Assembly (NCBI RefSeq): GCF_003852405.1
Contig: NZ_QAJM01000018.1
Span: forward strand, 124,001-188,000
From: Pseudomonas sp. KBW05
GTDB lineage: Bacteria > Pseudomonadota > Gammaproteobacteria > Pseudomonadales > Pseudomonadaceae
Direction of reading: 5' to 3'
DNA: 64,000 bases
Shown here piece after piece: positions 48,010 through 58,232 of this stretch. Numbering within the stretch: position 1 is the stretch's first letter; every line of letters begins with the position of its first letter. Below the pieces are notes generated by a model. That model ran no database searches. It was not told where the DNA came from and saw nothing but the letters and a program-made list of their open reading frames with translations. A program made the position numbers and the translations under genes.

Positions 48010-48861
48010 ATGACCCACGTAATGGCATGCATTGATAACTCACAATCCTCGCTGGCGGTCTGCGACTACTCAGCATGGGCGTCGCAACGACTTAGCGCGC
48101 CACTTACCTTGCTGCATGTTTTGGATGAGGGGAAATACCCAGCATCTGCAGACCTGAGCGGCAACATCGGTCTTGGCAGTCGAGAGCATCTGCTGGATGA
48201 GCTGGCCACGCTAGATGCGCAGCGTGCCAAACTGGCCTTGGAGCATGGCCAGCACATGCTTGAAAAGGCTCGCGAGCGGACAGTCAGCTCTGGCGTCATT
48301 TCACCTGATCTGAAGCAGCGCCACGGTCATCTCGTCGAGAGCCTGAATGATCTTCAGGACGATATTCGATTACTGGTGATTGGAAGGGTTGGCGAAGATA
48401 GCGCTCATAGTACCGAAAGCCTTGGAAGTCAGATTGAAGCGGTAGTCAGAACTATCCATCGTCCTATCTTGATTACAACCAGCCAATTTAAAAAACCTGA
48501 AGCCGTCATGGTTGCATTTGACGGAAGCGCTATTGGCCACAAGACCTTGTTGACGCTTGCTGCAAGCCCGTTGTGCAAAGGCTTACCAATTCATATCGTT
48601 ATGGTTGGAGCAGATTCTCACGATAATCAGAACGAACTCGAGAAAGCAAGAAGTGTACTTGCCTCATCCGGCCTGACAGTTCAGACCGAAATCCGGCCAG
48701 GCGAAGTTGAGTCAGTTCTGCATGCCTATCAAGCCGAGCACGCCATTGACCTCCTAGTCATGGGAGCCTACGGGCATTCACGTATCCGGCAGTTTCTGGT
48801 AGGCAGCACAACTACAACAATGTTGCGAACGGCAACTATACCGGTACTATTGCTTCGCTAA
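48010..48861 (+). CDS. Universal stress protein, tandem Usp domains, copy 1
   Basis: A 283-residue cytosolic protein made of two Usp domains (about 1-145 and 155-283). The C-terminal domain has an intact ATP-binding loop, G-x2-G-x9-G-S, in GAYGHSRIRQFLVGS. Tandem Usp proteins support survival in stationary phase and under oxidant or osmotic stress. It starts 11 bases after SulP, with AAGGAGATT as binding site, so it is co-translated with it. Confidence 0.9.
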   Translation: MTHVMACIDNSQSSLAVCDYSAWASQRLSAPLTLLHVLDEGKYPASADLSGNIGLGSREHLLDELATLDAQRAKLALEHGQHMLEKARERTVSSGVISPDLKQRHGHLVESLNDLQDDIRLLVIGRVGEDSAHSTESLGSQIEAVVRTIHRPILITTSQFKKPEAVMVAFDGSAIGHKTLLTLAASPLCKGLPIHIVMVGADSHDNQNELEKARSVLASSGLTVQTEIRPGEVESVLHAYQAEHAIDLLVMGAYGHSRIRQFLVGSTTTTMLRTATIPVLLLR

Positions 48862-48874
48862 GATTGATCCACAG

Positions 48875-48908
48875 CCATGGAGTTTCTTACATGTGAGAAA
48901 CTCCATGG
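48875..48908. repeat. Perfect 13-bp inverted repeat
   Basis: CCATGGAGTTTCT and AGAAACTCCATGG pair perfectly around the loop TACATGTG, just after the first Usp gene and before the convergent MFS gene. No T tract follows, so a terminator role is uncertain. Confidence 0.6.
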
Positions 48909-48971
48909 GCAGATATATGAGACCTGCGCCATCGAAAAACTAAAATCTGCCTTTTAAATATTTAGTTTCTT

Positions 48972-50177
48972 TTAGCTCGGATGGTTTGCACGCCCCAGAA
49001 GAGTCGCTTTAGTTGAAAGAAGACTAGCAATGAATATAAAAGCAAGACAGCCAAGCGCTTGAAATCTAAGAGTGATGCCTTGATCGATAAGTATACCCAT
49101 GATTACCGGAGAGGCTCCACTAGCAACCACGCTCCAAGCTCCAACTAAAGATCTAATTCGACCTAGTTGTTCTTGACCATACAATTGCATCCACAAAGCT
49201 GTAGATAGTGTTGATGCAACAGCTGAAGAGACTCCCGTCAATATTAGATATAGAGGAGCGACCCATATCGAACTAGACAGATACAGCGCCACCATTGCTA
49301 TACCTTGCGGCGCCATAAAAAAGGGAAGAATCCGCACCGGGCCATAGCGATCCAACATAGGGCCAGAGATTATCAAAGATAAGGCTTGAGTGAGTGCATA
49401 AGCTATAAACCATCCCGCAATCCACGCAATACTCCAGTTCATCTCTTCTGATAACCGACCTTGGTGAAAGAAGAACCCGGTTGTAATAAATGGCGAGGCC
49501 AAAACAATTGGCAATGTCAGTAGAATTCGCGGGTCACGCCATAACCTAAGAGCGGTTGGGGGGACAGTGATTCTATCGCTATACTTTTTTTCTATGGAAA
49601 TAGTAGTTGGAAGTAGCCTTAAGGCAAAAGCTATTATTGCTGCGACGGTTAAGGCGTTCACGACCCATGCCAAGCGCCATCCAATTGCACCGATCAGTCC
49701 CACCGCTGCTAAAGGCATCAACGCTTGAGCCAGTGCTAAACCCAGGGCGATGACACCAAGCGCTTTCCCTGCATCAAATGGAAATTTCCTAGCAGTTGCT
49801 GTCATAGCGGTATGAACCATCAATCCTTGACCACTCAATCTTAACAAATAAAAGCCAATTCCTAGAGTTATAAACCCTACACTGAAAGCAGTAACCAATG
49901 ATGCTAGCACTAGACCCATGGCGACAAAAAGGGTATATCGAAATAGCGACACACGGTCTATTAGACGTCCGACCCAGGGAAGGGTTAATGCGCTAAAAAG
50001 CGTTGCTACTGCGTATATAGCTCCAAGCTCGCCATCCGAGAGCGAAAAAAAACCTCTAAAACTACCGCTATAAAGTGCCACAAAATAAGTTTGCCCAAAA
50101 CTAGAGGTTGCCATGAGGGTCGCACCAAATAAAAGACCCTTCCAGTTCAAACTAACAAATTTTAAATATTTATACAT
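48972..50177 (-). CDS. MFS transporter
   Basis: A 401-residue 12-helix carrier of the major facilitator superfamily. The loop 2-3 signature appears as PWVGRLIDRVSLFRY, and an equivalent GPMLDRYGPVRILPFF in the second half shows the internal repeat. The start MYKYLKFVSLNWKGLLFGATLM is a normal cytoplasmic N-terminus. The substrate is unknown. Its AT-rich codon use agrees with the genes that follow on the right, not with the Usp gene on the left. It converges with the Usp gene. Confidence 0.85.
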   Translation of the reverse strand: MYKYLKFVSLNWKGLLFGATLMATSSFGQTYFVALYSGSFRGFFSLSDGELGAIYAVATLFSALTLPWVGRLIDRVSLFRYTLFVAMGLVLASLVTAFSVGFITLGIGFYLLRLSGQGLMVHTAMTATARKFPFDAGKALGVIALGLALAQALMPLAAVGLIGAIGWRLAWVVNALTVAAIIAFALRLLPTTISIEKKYSDRITVPPTALRLWRDPRILLTLPIVLASPFITTGFFFHQGRLSEEMNWSIAWIAGWFIAYALTQALSLIISGPMLDRYGPVRILPFFMAPQGIAMVALYLSSSIWVAPLYLILTGVSSAVASTLSTALWMQLYGQEQLGRIRSLVGAWSVVASGASPVIMGILIDQGITLRFQALGCLAFIFIASLLSTKATLLGRANHPS

Positions 50178-50755
50178 CGCTAATCTCGCTTCTGATACTT
50201 CGTAAGTCCTGCATCATTACTTTCACCGCATAAATGAACTTTCAAACCGTCAAGGTAAAGCAGATATAACATTTTAGACAATCTAGAAACCTTGCAGCAC
50301 CTGAAAACAGATGCGGAGGCGGCCAATTGAAATCAGACCACGACAGAAACGAAATGTTAGAAAAACATGACAGCGCGCGGCAGAGCTGATGTGAGTTTAG
50401 GGGGAGAGTTTAAGCGTATGGGAACAATTCGTAGAATGAGGAATAGATGTCTACTGTCGGCCACAAGGAGAGGCTCTGCCCATCCTGGCAAAGAGTAAAA
50501 AGCCCTCGACAAAAAAAGCTTATAAAACAGAATGTTATGTCAGATCTTTATCTTAACATCTCCTTGGCGGCCACCTTTAAATTGTCATCATTCCTTTTTT
50601 AGCGTATGGTAACAGCCGTACGAAAAATCAAATAAACTGCAAAAGAATGGCAGACACCAATGTATATTTCTACTAAAAGCTCTTTAGCGGAGCGTAAAGC
50701 GCCATAGCGTCACCTCGCCCAAGCCTTTCAATTCTTGGTTCGCGAGAGGATACCT
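50178..50755. other. AT-rich divergent intergenic region
   Basis: The 578 bases between the MFS gene and the PNPase-like gene hold no recognised gene. GAGAGGATACCT at 50744-50755 is the ribosome binding site of the PNPase-like gene. The length would allow a leader RNA, as housekeeping pnp is controlled through its leader, but no clear stem was found. Confidence 0.4.
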
Positions 50756-52828
50756 ATGAGCAGTTCTAGCAAGCGTTTTAGCTTTGGCGAACATCCGGTT
50801 TTCATTGAACTCGGATCGACCGCTGAACATACTGGTTCGCCAGTGATGGTTCATGTTGGACAAAGCGTCGTTCTGGCCACTTGTCATGTGCCGCCCCCTT
50901 CTTTTCAGTCTCGCCCACCAGGCTTAGTGGTCTCATTTGTAGAGCGAAGCTATGCACGTGGCCGAATTCCCGATGATTCACATATCCACCAAACCGAGAT
51001 CAACAAAGTAGAGGAAAGCAGATCTCTAGAACTCCAATCAGTGCTAAACGACACCCTCCCCGACAAACACGAATTAAGAATAGAGTTAAACATCCTAGTC
51101 TTTTCACGTGACCCTCAAGTCGATCCAATTGTCGCAGCTGTCATTGCAGCAAGCTGTGCGCTAGGAATTACTTTGCCGCAGCATGCAGACCCTATAGTTT
51201 TGGCGCGCTTAGCGAAAATAAATGGCGTCTTCTGCACTAACCCTAGTAATAGCGCGATTGAAAAATCGCAGTGCGACTTGTGGGTGTACGGAAGTTCTTC
51301 GCAGACCATTCAAGTGCGCGGCATTACTAATGAACTTGATGAATTAGAGTTGATTTGTGCAATTGAGGCTGGGCAGAGAGATATTCATAAAACAAGCAGC
51401 TCGATAAAAGAATGGATCCTGGAACACTCACCCAGTAGTAAGAGTTTCGCAAAAACTGTCGAAACAACACTAAAAAGAAAAGTTGCTGCGCTTGCTAAAA
51501 CATCACTGATGAAGCTTTTTCAGGAAAATTTGAAAAAAGATCTTTCAAACCAGTTAAGTGATCTACAAAAAGCGGTGGAGATAGCGATCTGCATTAACGA
51601 AATTGATGGAAGCCGGAAAGAGATAATCGCCGTTTACTTCTACCAATGCGTACAGGAGACTCTTAGGGAATATTATTTAAATGCAGTGTCATCAAGTGAC
51701 ATCCATGCAACTCTTCATACGAGAAAAATTAAAACCCACTTATTTCCAAGAGCCCATGGATCTGCCAGTTATACGACTGGAGATCATAGCGCGATTGCGC
51801 TCACGACCTTGGGTAGAGATCGCTCTTCCTTGAATGGTCAGTATACTGAAGCAAAGAACAGCTTTGATGTCCATATTCATAACTCTCCAGATGATGCAGG
51901 CGCGAGATACCCAATTCCTAATCATGCTTTAAATGCCGGACGCTGGGTAGCCGATACCTTGAGGTTTGTGCTACCAAAGTTAGATATGTTCCCCTACGTA
52001 ATCCATGTAGATGTAGAGCCAGTTGGGAGGCATTCATGCTCGCCAGATGAAATTTTGTGCACAGCAATGCTATCTATGTTAGACGCAGGAGTGCCGCTAT
52101 TTTCTGTTGTCGGCGCGGTAGAGGTGGGTTTAATTTGTTCACCCTCCCAACTTGTTCCGCTGATTGATCCCGACGATTTTGAAAGAGCATCTTGCAATGT
52201 CGTTGCCACAATTGCTGGGACAATGACTGGTATTGCTGGAATTAATTTGCGAAGCAAAACACTTCTCACAAGAGATATATTGCAAGAGTTGTTAAGTAAT
52301 GCTAAGCAAGCGCGCCTTTCTTTGATTGCACTTATGAAAGAGTGTGTTGCCTTTCCGAGAGAGCTGAGTGAGTTTGCACCTAGAGTACAAATCCTGAAGA
52401 TATCATCACGGAAAACCGGGCAATTAGTTGGCCGTGGCGGAAGCGTTGTAAAAGCAATCTGCCAGCAGACTTATAGCAATGTTGAGGTTTTTCCAGACGG
52501 AACCGTTCGAGTCAGTGCAAGTAATGATGATAGTCTGCAAAACGCGATCCTCGCAATTCAGAAAACACTTAAGCCACTTAAGCCCGGTCAAATTTTTGAG
52601 GGTGTGGTGAGCGGTATACAGGCGAATGGTGTACTGGTTAATTTGTCTCCCGGACGTGAAGGCTTTCTCCCTCTCGAGCAATTAATAAATACACATGTCC
52701 CAGTAAGAGAGCAATTTAAGATAGGGGAATGCATTCGTGTAGTGTGCCAATCAGTCAATCACCATGGTCAAGGCCAACTGTCTGTCAAGGCGTTACATCC
52801 TGAGATCACTAGGAATCGCGGATACTGA
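50756..52828 (+). CDS. PNPase-like protein with a degenerate catalytic site
   Basis: A 690-residue protein with the full PNPase order: RNase PH 1 (about 1-215), helical linker, RNase PH 2 (about 315-540), KH (about 545-600) and S1 (about 605-690). KH keeps a GxxG loop (VGRGGSVVKAI) and S1 looks normal. The catalytic core is eroded: where canonical PNPase has D-x5-D-x-K (E. coli Asp486, Asp492, Lys494) residues ~477-485 read RASCNVVAT; the SNGSSSMAS phosphate loop reads RHSCSPDEI; the FF-RR and KRRE segments are also lost. It is probably an RNA-binding pseudoenzyme. Start ATG 50756 has GAGAGGA upstream. sthA follows after 59 bases. Confidence 0.85.
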   Translation: MSSSSKRFSFGEHPVFIELGSTAEHTGSPVMVHVGQSVVLATCHVPPPSFQSRPPGLVVSFVERSYARGRIPDDSHIHQTEINKVEESRSLELQSVLNDTLPDKHELRIELNILVFSRDPQVDPIVAAVIAASCALGITLPQHADPIVLARLAKINGVFCTNPSNSAIEKSQCDLWVYGSSSQTIQVRGITNELDELELICAIEAGQRDIHKTSSSIKEWILEHSPSSKSFAKTVETTLKRKVAALAKTSLMKLFQENLKKDLSNQLSDLQKAVEIAICINEIDGSRKEIIAVYFYQCVQETLREYYLNAVSSSDIHATLHTRKIKTHLFPRAHGSASYTTGDHSAIALTTLGRDRSSLNGQYTEAKNSFDVHIHNSPDDAGARYPIPNHALNAGRWVADTLRFVLPKLDMFPYVIHVDVEPVGRHSCSPDEILCTAMLSMLDAGVPLFSVVGAVEVGLICSPSQLVPLIDPDDFERASCNVVATIAGTMTGIAGINLRSKTLLTRDILQELLSNAKQARLSLIALMKECVAFPRELSEFAPRVQILKISSRKTGQLVGRGGSVVKAICQQTYSNVEVFPDGTVRVSASNDDSLQNAILAIQKTLKPLKPGQIFEGVVSGIQANGVLVNLSPGREGFLPLEQLINTHVPVREQFKIGECIRVVCQSVNHHGQGQLSVKALHPEITRNRGY

Positions 52829-52887
52829 TGTTTTAAATAATCAATACAATAGGTACCTTAAAAAGTTTGATTTGTTGAGGAGGTTGA

Positions 52888-54282
52888 GTGGCAGTTTACA
52901 ATTATGACGTTGTCATTGTAGGTTCAGGCCCGGCAGGAGAAGGTGCTGCCATGAACTCGGCAAAAAATGGCCGCAAAGTAGCTGTTGTGGATAGCCGCGC
53001 TCAGGTTGGTGGTAACTGCACCCACCTTGGTACTATTCCCTCAAAAGCTTTGCGACATTCCGTTCGACAAATAATGCAGTTCAACACCAATCCCATGTTT
53101 AGACAAATTGGTGAGCCACGCTGGTTCTCGTTTCCAGACGTATTAAAAAGTGCGGAACAAGTCATAACTAAGCAGGTCGCCTCACGCACAAGCTATTACG
53201 CTCGCAATCGGGTCGATACTTTCTTTGGTATAGCAAGTTTCGTAGACGAACAAACTTTAAATGTAATTGGTGCTGGCGGTGAAGTAGAAACGCTAATAGC
53301 TAAGGAAGTTGTGATAGCTACAGGGTCTCGCCCCTACCATCCGGCGGATGTAGATTTCTCCCATGCGCGAATATACGACAGCGATTCAATTCTGAGTCTT
53401 AATCATACGCCTCGTAAGCTAATTATTTATGGCGCGGGGGTGATTGGGTGTGAGTATGCGTCAATATTTAGCGGGCTAGGAGTGATGGTTGAATTAATTG
53501 ACAACCGTGAACAACTACTTAGTTTTCTAGATGATGAAATTTCCGATGCTCTAAGCTACCATCTTCGGAATAATAACGTTTTAATCCGTCACAACGAGGA
53601 GTACGCGAGCATTGAGGTATTTGATAGCTCCGTCATCCTACACTTGAAATCCGGCAAAAAAATCAAGGCGGACGCATTGCTTTGGTGTAACGGACGCTCA
53701 GGAAATACTGAGGATCTCATGCTCGAAAATATTGGGATCGAAGCCAATAGCCGTGGTCAAATTCAAGTTGACCAAGACTATCGTACGGAAGTCCCCAATA
53801 TCTTTGCTGCCGGGGATGTGATTGGTTGGCCCAGCCTCGCTAGTGCTGCCTATGACCAGGGACGCTCGGCTGCTGAGAATCTGATTGAAAGCGGAAGTTG
53901 GAGGTTCGTTAATGACGTACCTACCGGTATCTACACCATCCCCGAGATCAGCTCGGTAGGGAAAAACGAGCGGGAACTAACTGACGCCAAAATACCTTAT
54001 GAAGTAGGTAAAGCCTTTTTCAAATCTATGGCGCGTGCACAAATTGCCGTTGAACCGGTAGGCATGCTGAAAATTCTATTTCACCGAGATACCTTAGAAG
54101 TGTTAGGTGTACATTGCTTTGGCTATCAAGCAGCAGAAATCGTCCATATTGGACAGGCAATTATGAATCAACGTAGGTCGGCAAATACTTTGAAATATTT
54201 CGTCAATACGACGTTCAATTATCCAACCATGGCAGAGGCTTATCGAGTCGCCGCGTTCGACGGACTCAGTAGGCTTTTTTAA
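52888..54282 (+). CDS. sthA: Soluble pyridine nucleotide transhydrogenase SthA
   Basis: A 464-residue FAD flavoprotein of the disulfide reductase superfamily. The N-terminus [40 protein letters not shown] (no redox-active Cys pair, as in SthA), [17 protein letters not shown] and the C-terminal [17 protein letters not shown] are hallmark SthA sequences. It reoxidises NADPH with NAD+. Housekeeping sthA lies elsewhere in Pseudomonas, so this is probably a second copy. The start is GTG 52888 after a strong GAGGAGG. Codons are AT-rich, like those of its neighbours. Confidence 0.93.
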   Translation: MAVYNYDVVIVGSGPAGEGAAMNSAKNGRKVAVVDSRAQVGGNCTHLGTIPSKALRHSVRQIMQFNTNPMFRQIGEPRWFSFPDVLKSAEQVITKQVASRTSYYARNRVDTFFGIASFVDEQTLNVIGAGGEVETLIAKEVVIATGSRPYHPADVDFSHARIYDSDSILSLNHTPRKLIIYGAGVIGCEYASIFSGLGVMVELIDNREQLLSFLDDEISDALSYHLRNNNVLIRHNEEYASIEVFDSSVILHLKSGKKIKADALLWCNGRSGNTEDLMLENIGIEANSRGQIQVDQDYRTEVPNIFAAGDVIGWPSLASAAYDQGRSAAENLIESGSWRFVNDVPTGIYTIPEISSVGKNERELTDAKIPYEVGKAFFKSMARAQIAVEPVGMLKILFHRDTLEVLGVHCFGYQAAEIVHIGQAIMNQRRSANTLKYFVNTTFNYPTMAEAYRVAAFDGLSRLF

Positions 54283-54402
54283 TTTCGTGTAAAGCCGGAG
54301 GAAACCCTAGCGAGGAGGTTAACCGAATGTAGATTAATGATTTAGACTTTGCCCGATACGTTCCTAGATTTCCCCTAATGGTGCCAAATAAGAGGAATGA
54401 TA

Positions 54403-54984
54403 ATGCGTAGACTAACTTTTAAATCTCCCAGACAAGATCTCCTAGCTAGACAGCAGTTACTTGGCAATCTGTTAAATCGACTTGAAGTTGAGGGTTCCAA
54501 TCGATCATTCAATACGATACTTGAAAGCAGAAGTTTTCAGCTTGAGCCTGACGAGCGCTACTGGCTATCTAATGCAACCTACACGCAGCTAATTCTTGAG
54601 CATAATAGTCTCTGTTCAGCGCTGAGCCACCAGTCATCCAGCGCCCAAATTCGAAGCACTCGCTGTCAGCAGTCTTCACTAAAAGTATCAGACCCGGAAG
54701 ATAAGTCGTTAATTCCCACTCTGGAGAACTCTGATTGTCTCATAGTCCCTGGCAGAATTTATCATGGGCACGTGTTCAGTTTAGAGGTAGGTTTCGCTTG
54801 TATTTCATTACCATATGGATGTTATGGAACGCTGCGGCTATCTGAGGTTGCCGAGCAACCGTTAGGTCAGCTTTATGAATATCTAAGCTTGGGAGACTCG
54901 CTATCTGTGAGAGTCACCAATATTGACTATAGAGGTCAAATTAGTCTCAGCATGAGAGGCATACCGGAGGATTCTTCCAAATGA
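54403..54984 (+). CDS. Small S1-domain RNA-binding protein
   Basis: A 193-residue protein. The C-terminal third is an S1/OB domain (VPGRIYHGHVFSLEVGFACI, then YGTLRLSEVA, ending LSVRVTNIDYRGQISLSMRG). The N-terminal ~110 residues are polar and not recognised. The S1 region echoes the S1 domain of the PNPase-like protein two genes upstream, so both may bind the same RNAs. Start ATG 54403 is better spaced from GAGG than the ATG at 54397. Confidence 0.75.
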   Translation: MRRLTFKSPRQDLLARQQLLGNLLNRLEVEGSNRSFNTILESRSFQLEPDERYWLSNATYTQLILEHNSLCSALSHQSSSAQIRSTRCQQSSLKVSDPEDKSLIPTLENSDCLIVPGRIYHGHVFSLEVGFACISLPYGCYGTLRLSEVAEQPLGQLYEYLSLGDSLSVRVTNIDYRGQISLSMRGIPEDSSK

Positions 54985-55175
54985 CTTATGCGTACAAGAA
55001 AAAATGGACATTCAGACGTCAGGGTTCAACGTTGGTCATTAAAATTTTGACCATATTCGAAAATTTACTCCCTAAGGCGATGAGGAATATGTTAAAATTT
55101 TGGCAAATTCAATGTCAGGCGATACGAAGACACATGATGAATTTCTGCTCCCTTCTGGTTGTTAGTCCACCTTAG
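54981..55175 (+). CDS. Possible small basic protein (64 aa)
   Basis: A 64-codon frame whose ATG overlaps the TGA of the S1-domain gene (ATGA), which favours coupled translation. The product is rich in Lys and Arg (YAYKKKWTFRRQ; IRRH) with hydrophobic stretches. No family is known. It may be a chance frame in AT-rich DNA. Confidence 0.3.
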   Translation: MTYAYKKKWTFRRQGSTLVIKILTIFENLLPKAMRNMLKFWQIQCQAIRRHMMNFCSLLVVSPP

Positions 55176-55765
55176 ACAGCCATCCCCCTCGCTTTAGCGC
55201 CGCACGTTTGCATTTTACAATGCAGGCTTTTTGGCACTCCGCCGTCGCCACGCACGACGGTAATTTTACACGTCGCCTGATCACCACCCAATCGATGCTG
55301 TTCGTTGTCTGCTGAGTAGCCTGGTATTTATCTGGAAGTCATATTCAGCAGCTAACCACTGATGCATTCCGACGCATGGTGTATTTGGGGCTTTGAAATG
55401 GGGGGCTAATGCCGCCAATTTTAAGTTTTACTCTAATGCGTCACCGGCCTTGCTTAATGCATAGTCGGGACGCGCTGGTGCGTACCGGATTCATAACAAA
55501 ACTCGGTATTCCGCCTTAGTGAGGCAGGCCCACTTCTAAACTTAAGCTCACTGTTGCGTTCCCGTTGAGCACTGGTGCACAGCTAATTTTAGAAATAGGG
55601 CTTTTACCACCCAATGAAATCAGATCAGGCTTTTGGCCTCGACCTGCTACCCTCTTATTACTTGATTAAAAGCCAAATACCATGTAGTTAAAATTTAACC
55701 TAAATACTCAAAGGCAACTTTCTTAACGAGTAGCCAATTATTAATGTATCTGTACGGAAAATCGA
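55176..55765. other. Gene-free region before the second SulP gene
   Basis: The 590 bases hold no gene I can support. A CCGTCG/CGACGG stem followed by TAATTTTA at 55242-55268 may terminate the pnp-like/sthA/S1 unit. Otherwise no repeat, REP or operator was seen. Its AT content matches the genes on both sides. Confidence 0.4.
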
Positions 55766-57253
55766 ATGCTTCAAACAATAAAGCAATCTTGGCTGTCCAA
55801 TATAAGAGGCGATTTATTGGCCGGTATAGTCGTAGCCCTTGCGCTGATTCCAGAGGCAATAGCATTTTCGATCATCGCCGGGGTCGATCCGAAAGTGGGT
55901 CTCTACGCTTCATTCTGTATATCAGTGGTCATTGCCTTCGTAGGCGGACGGCCAGGTATGATTACCGCCGCCACAGGCGCGATGGCGCTATTAATGGTAA
56001 CTTTAGTAAAAGATCATGGGCTTCAATATCTCCTTGCTACGACGTTACTGACTGGTGTACTGCAGATTGTTGCTGGATATTTGAAACTTGGAAGCTTGAT
56101 GCGGTTTGTTTCCCGCTCTGTGGTGACAGGTTTCGTTAACGCGTTAGCCATCCTGATTTTCATGGCTCAGCTCCCAGAATTAACTAATGTTACATGGCAA
56201 GTGTATGCGATGACGTTGGCGGGGTTGGGCATCATTTATCTGTTTCCCTATGTACCTAAGATTGGAAAGCTTCTCCCATCTCCCCTTGCATGCATCATCG
56301 TACTCACCGCTGTTGCTATATACCTTGGACTTGATATTCGTACCGTAGGAGACATGGGTTCGTTACCAGATACTCTGCCATTCTTCCTTTGGCCGGATGT
56401 ACCGCTCAATTTTGAAACCTTGGCGATCATCTTTCCTTACTCAGCAGCTCTTGCAGTGGTCGGCCTGTTAGAGTCAATGATGACGGCGACAATTATTGAC
56501 GACCTAACTGATACACCGAGTAACAAAAACCGGGAGTGTAAAGGCCAGGGGATTGCAAATATCGCATCTGGACTTTTGGGTGGTATGGCTGGATGTGCAA
56601 TGATCGGCCAGTCAATTATTAATGTGAAGTCTGGAGGACGTACAAGGCTGTCATCTCTGGCAGCGGGCGTTTTCCTGTTGCTTATGGTGGTATTCTTGGG
56701 CGAGTGGCTGGCACAAATCCCTATGGCTGCGCTGGTCGCTGTGATGATTATGGTGGCAATAGGAACCTTCAGTTGGGACTCATTGCGCAACCTTAAAAAG
56801 CATCCGTTATCCACCAATATTGTTATGGTGGCCACCGTGGTAGTGGTTGTCGCAACACACAACCTCGCTTACGGGGTGCTGGTGGGTGTATTGCTTGCAG
56901 CAATGTTTTTTGCCAACAAAATCGGCCATTACATGTACGTTAGTTCTGAAGCCGACGAAAACGGGATCGAGCGTAAGTATTCTGTGGTTGGTCAAGTTTT
57001 TTTCAACTCTGCAGATAAATTTGTTGATTCGTTTGACTTCAAGGAAGCTTTGGAGAAAGTTGTCATTGATCTCTCCTTTGCACACTTTTGGGACATCACA
57101 GCAGTTGCTGCGTTGGACAAAGTCGTCATCAAATTCAGGCGTGAAGGTACAGAGGTTGAGGTGCTGGGCCTTAATGAGGCAAGCGCGACTATCGTTGACC
57201 GTTTCGGAGTCCACGATAAGCCTGACGCTATCGATCAATTGATGGGGCACTGA
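55766..57253 (+). CDS. SulP family anion transporter with STAS domain, copy 2
   Basis: A 495-residue SulP protein, the same length as copy 1 at 46511 and about nine-tenths identical by eye through the membrane part, with most change in the linker before STAS ([15 protein letters not shown] against [15 protein letters not shown]). It uses AT-rich synonymous codons unlike copy 1, so the two copies came from different backgrounds or split long ago. A Usp gene follows after 15 bases, repeating the copy 1 arrangement. Confidence 0.92.
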   Translation: MLQTIKQSWLSNIRGDLLAGIVVALALIPEAIAFSIIAGVDPKVGLYASFCISVVIAFVGGRPGMITAATGAMALLMVTLVKDHGLQYLLATTLLTGVLQIVAGYLKLGSLMRFVSRSVVTGFVNALAILIFMAQLPELTNVTWQVYAMTLAGLGIIYLFPYVPKIGKLLPSPLACIIVLTAVAIYLGLDIRTVGDMGSLPDTLPFFLWPDVPLNFETLAIIFPYSAALAVVGLLESMMTATIIDDLTDTPSNKNRECKGQGIANIASGLLGGMAGCAMIGQSIINVKSGGRTRLSSLAAGVFLLLMVVFLGEWLAQIPMAALVAVMIMVAIGTFSWDSLRNLKKHPLSTNIVMVATVVVVVATHNLAYGVLVGVLLAAMFFANKIGHYMYVSSEADENGIERKYSVVGQVFFNSADKFVDSFDFKEALEKVVIDLSFAHFWDITAVAALDKVVIKFRREGTEVEVLGLNEASATIVDRFGVHDKPDAIDQLMGH

Positions 57254-57268
57254 TTCATGGAGAACTCA

Positions 57269-58138
57269 ATGACTCACGTAATGGCCTGCATTGATGGCTC
57301 AGCGTCGTCAACTGCAGTATGTGATTACGCTGCATGGGCAAGTGTTCGTCTCGCTGCCCCGTTGACGTTTTTACACGCATTGACGAAAGAATGTGCGCCT
57401 CCTTCTGATCTAAGCGGGACACTTAGTATCGGTATTCGAGATCGGCTCTTGCAAGAACTTGCAAAGCTCGATGAACAACGTAATACCTTGGCAAAAGAGC
57501 ATGGCGATTATTTGCTTGAGGCGGCGAAGCATCGTGTAGACCAACTGGGTATCGTGCACCCCCAAGGACGGCAACGCCATGGAAAATTGGTTAATTGCAT
57601 TCAAGAAATTGAAAGCGAAATCAAACTGTTGATTATTGGCCGAAACGGAGACACCAGCGGAGCACCAGGAGAGCGCGTTGGGTTGGGAGTAGAGAATGTC
57701 ATTCTGACACTTAATTGTCCTGTGCTCGTTACGCCGTCCCAGTTCAATATACCCCGAAGCTTCTTAATCGTTTTCGATGGGAGCGAGACCGACTGTAAAA
57801 CAGTTGAGGCCATAGCGCATAGCCCTTTTTTGAAGGGTATAAAATGCCACCTCTTGATGATCGACGCAGAGTCTGATACTGCATGGAGTCAAGTGGATTG
57901 GGCAAGGAACTTATTACAGAATAATAACTTTACCGTGCAGGCTGAAGTGATGCCCGGTGAGTATGAAATCGTTATTGAACGTTATTGTGAACAAGAAAAA
58001 ATAGATATATTGGTGATGAGCACTTGCGGAAATTCGAAAATCCAAGGGTTTTTCGTCGGTAACATAATAAGCAGAACCCTACGTAGCACGGCAATTCCTA
58101 TGCTGTTCTTACCTAGCTACTTGCCAACTCGAAGGTGA
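57269..58138 (+). CDS. Universal stress protein, tandem Usp domains, copy 2
   Basis: A 289-residue tandem Usp protein related to copy 1 but more diverged than the SulP pair. The ATP loop of the C-terminal domain is altered: S-T-C-G-N-S-K-I-Q-G-F-F-V-G-N against G-x2-G-x9-G-S, so the first Gly and the Ser are lost and ATP binding may be weak. Start ATG 57269 has GGAG six bases upstream and aligns with copy 1; an ATG at 57257 is in frame. Confidence 0.88.
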   Translation: MTHVMACIDGSASSTAVCDYAAWASVRLAAPLTFLHALTKECAPPSDLSGTLSIGIRDRLLQELAKLDEQRNTLAKEHGDYLLEAAKHRVDQLGIVHPQGRQRHGKLVNCIQEIESEIKLLIIGRNGDTSGAPGERVGLGVENVILTLNCPVLVTPSQFNIPRSFLIVFDGSETDCKTVEAIAHSPFLKGIKCHLLMIDAESDTAWSQVDWARNLLQNNNFTVQAEVMPGEYEIVIERYCEQEKIDILVMSTCGNSKIQGFFVGNIISRTLRSTAIPMLFLPSYLPTRR

Positions 58139-58232
58139 ACGGCTGTTGGAAAAGGTTGCCTCGGGAGTAGTTTTCGAGGCCACCCATGTTTGAAGCTCTT
58201 CTTAATAAGAGGCATAACACGGGATATAAGAA

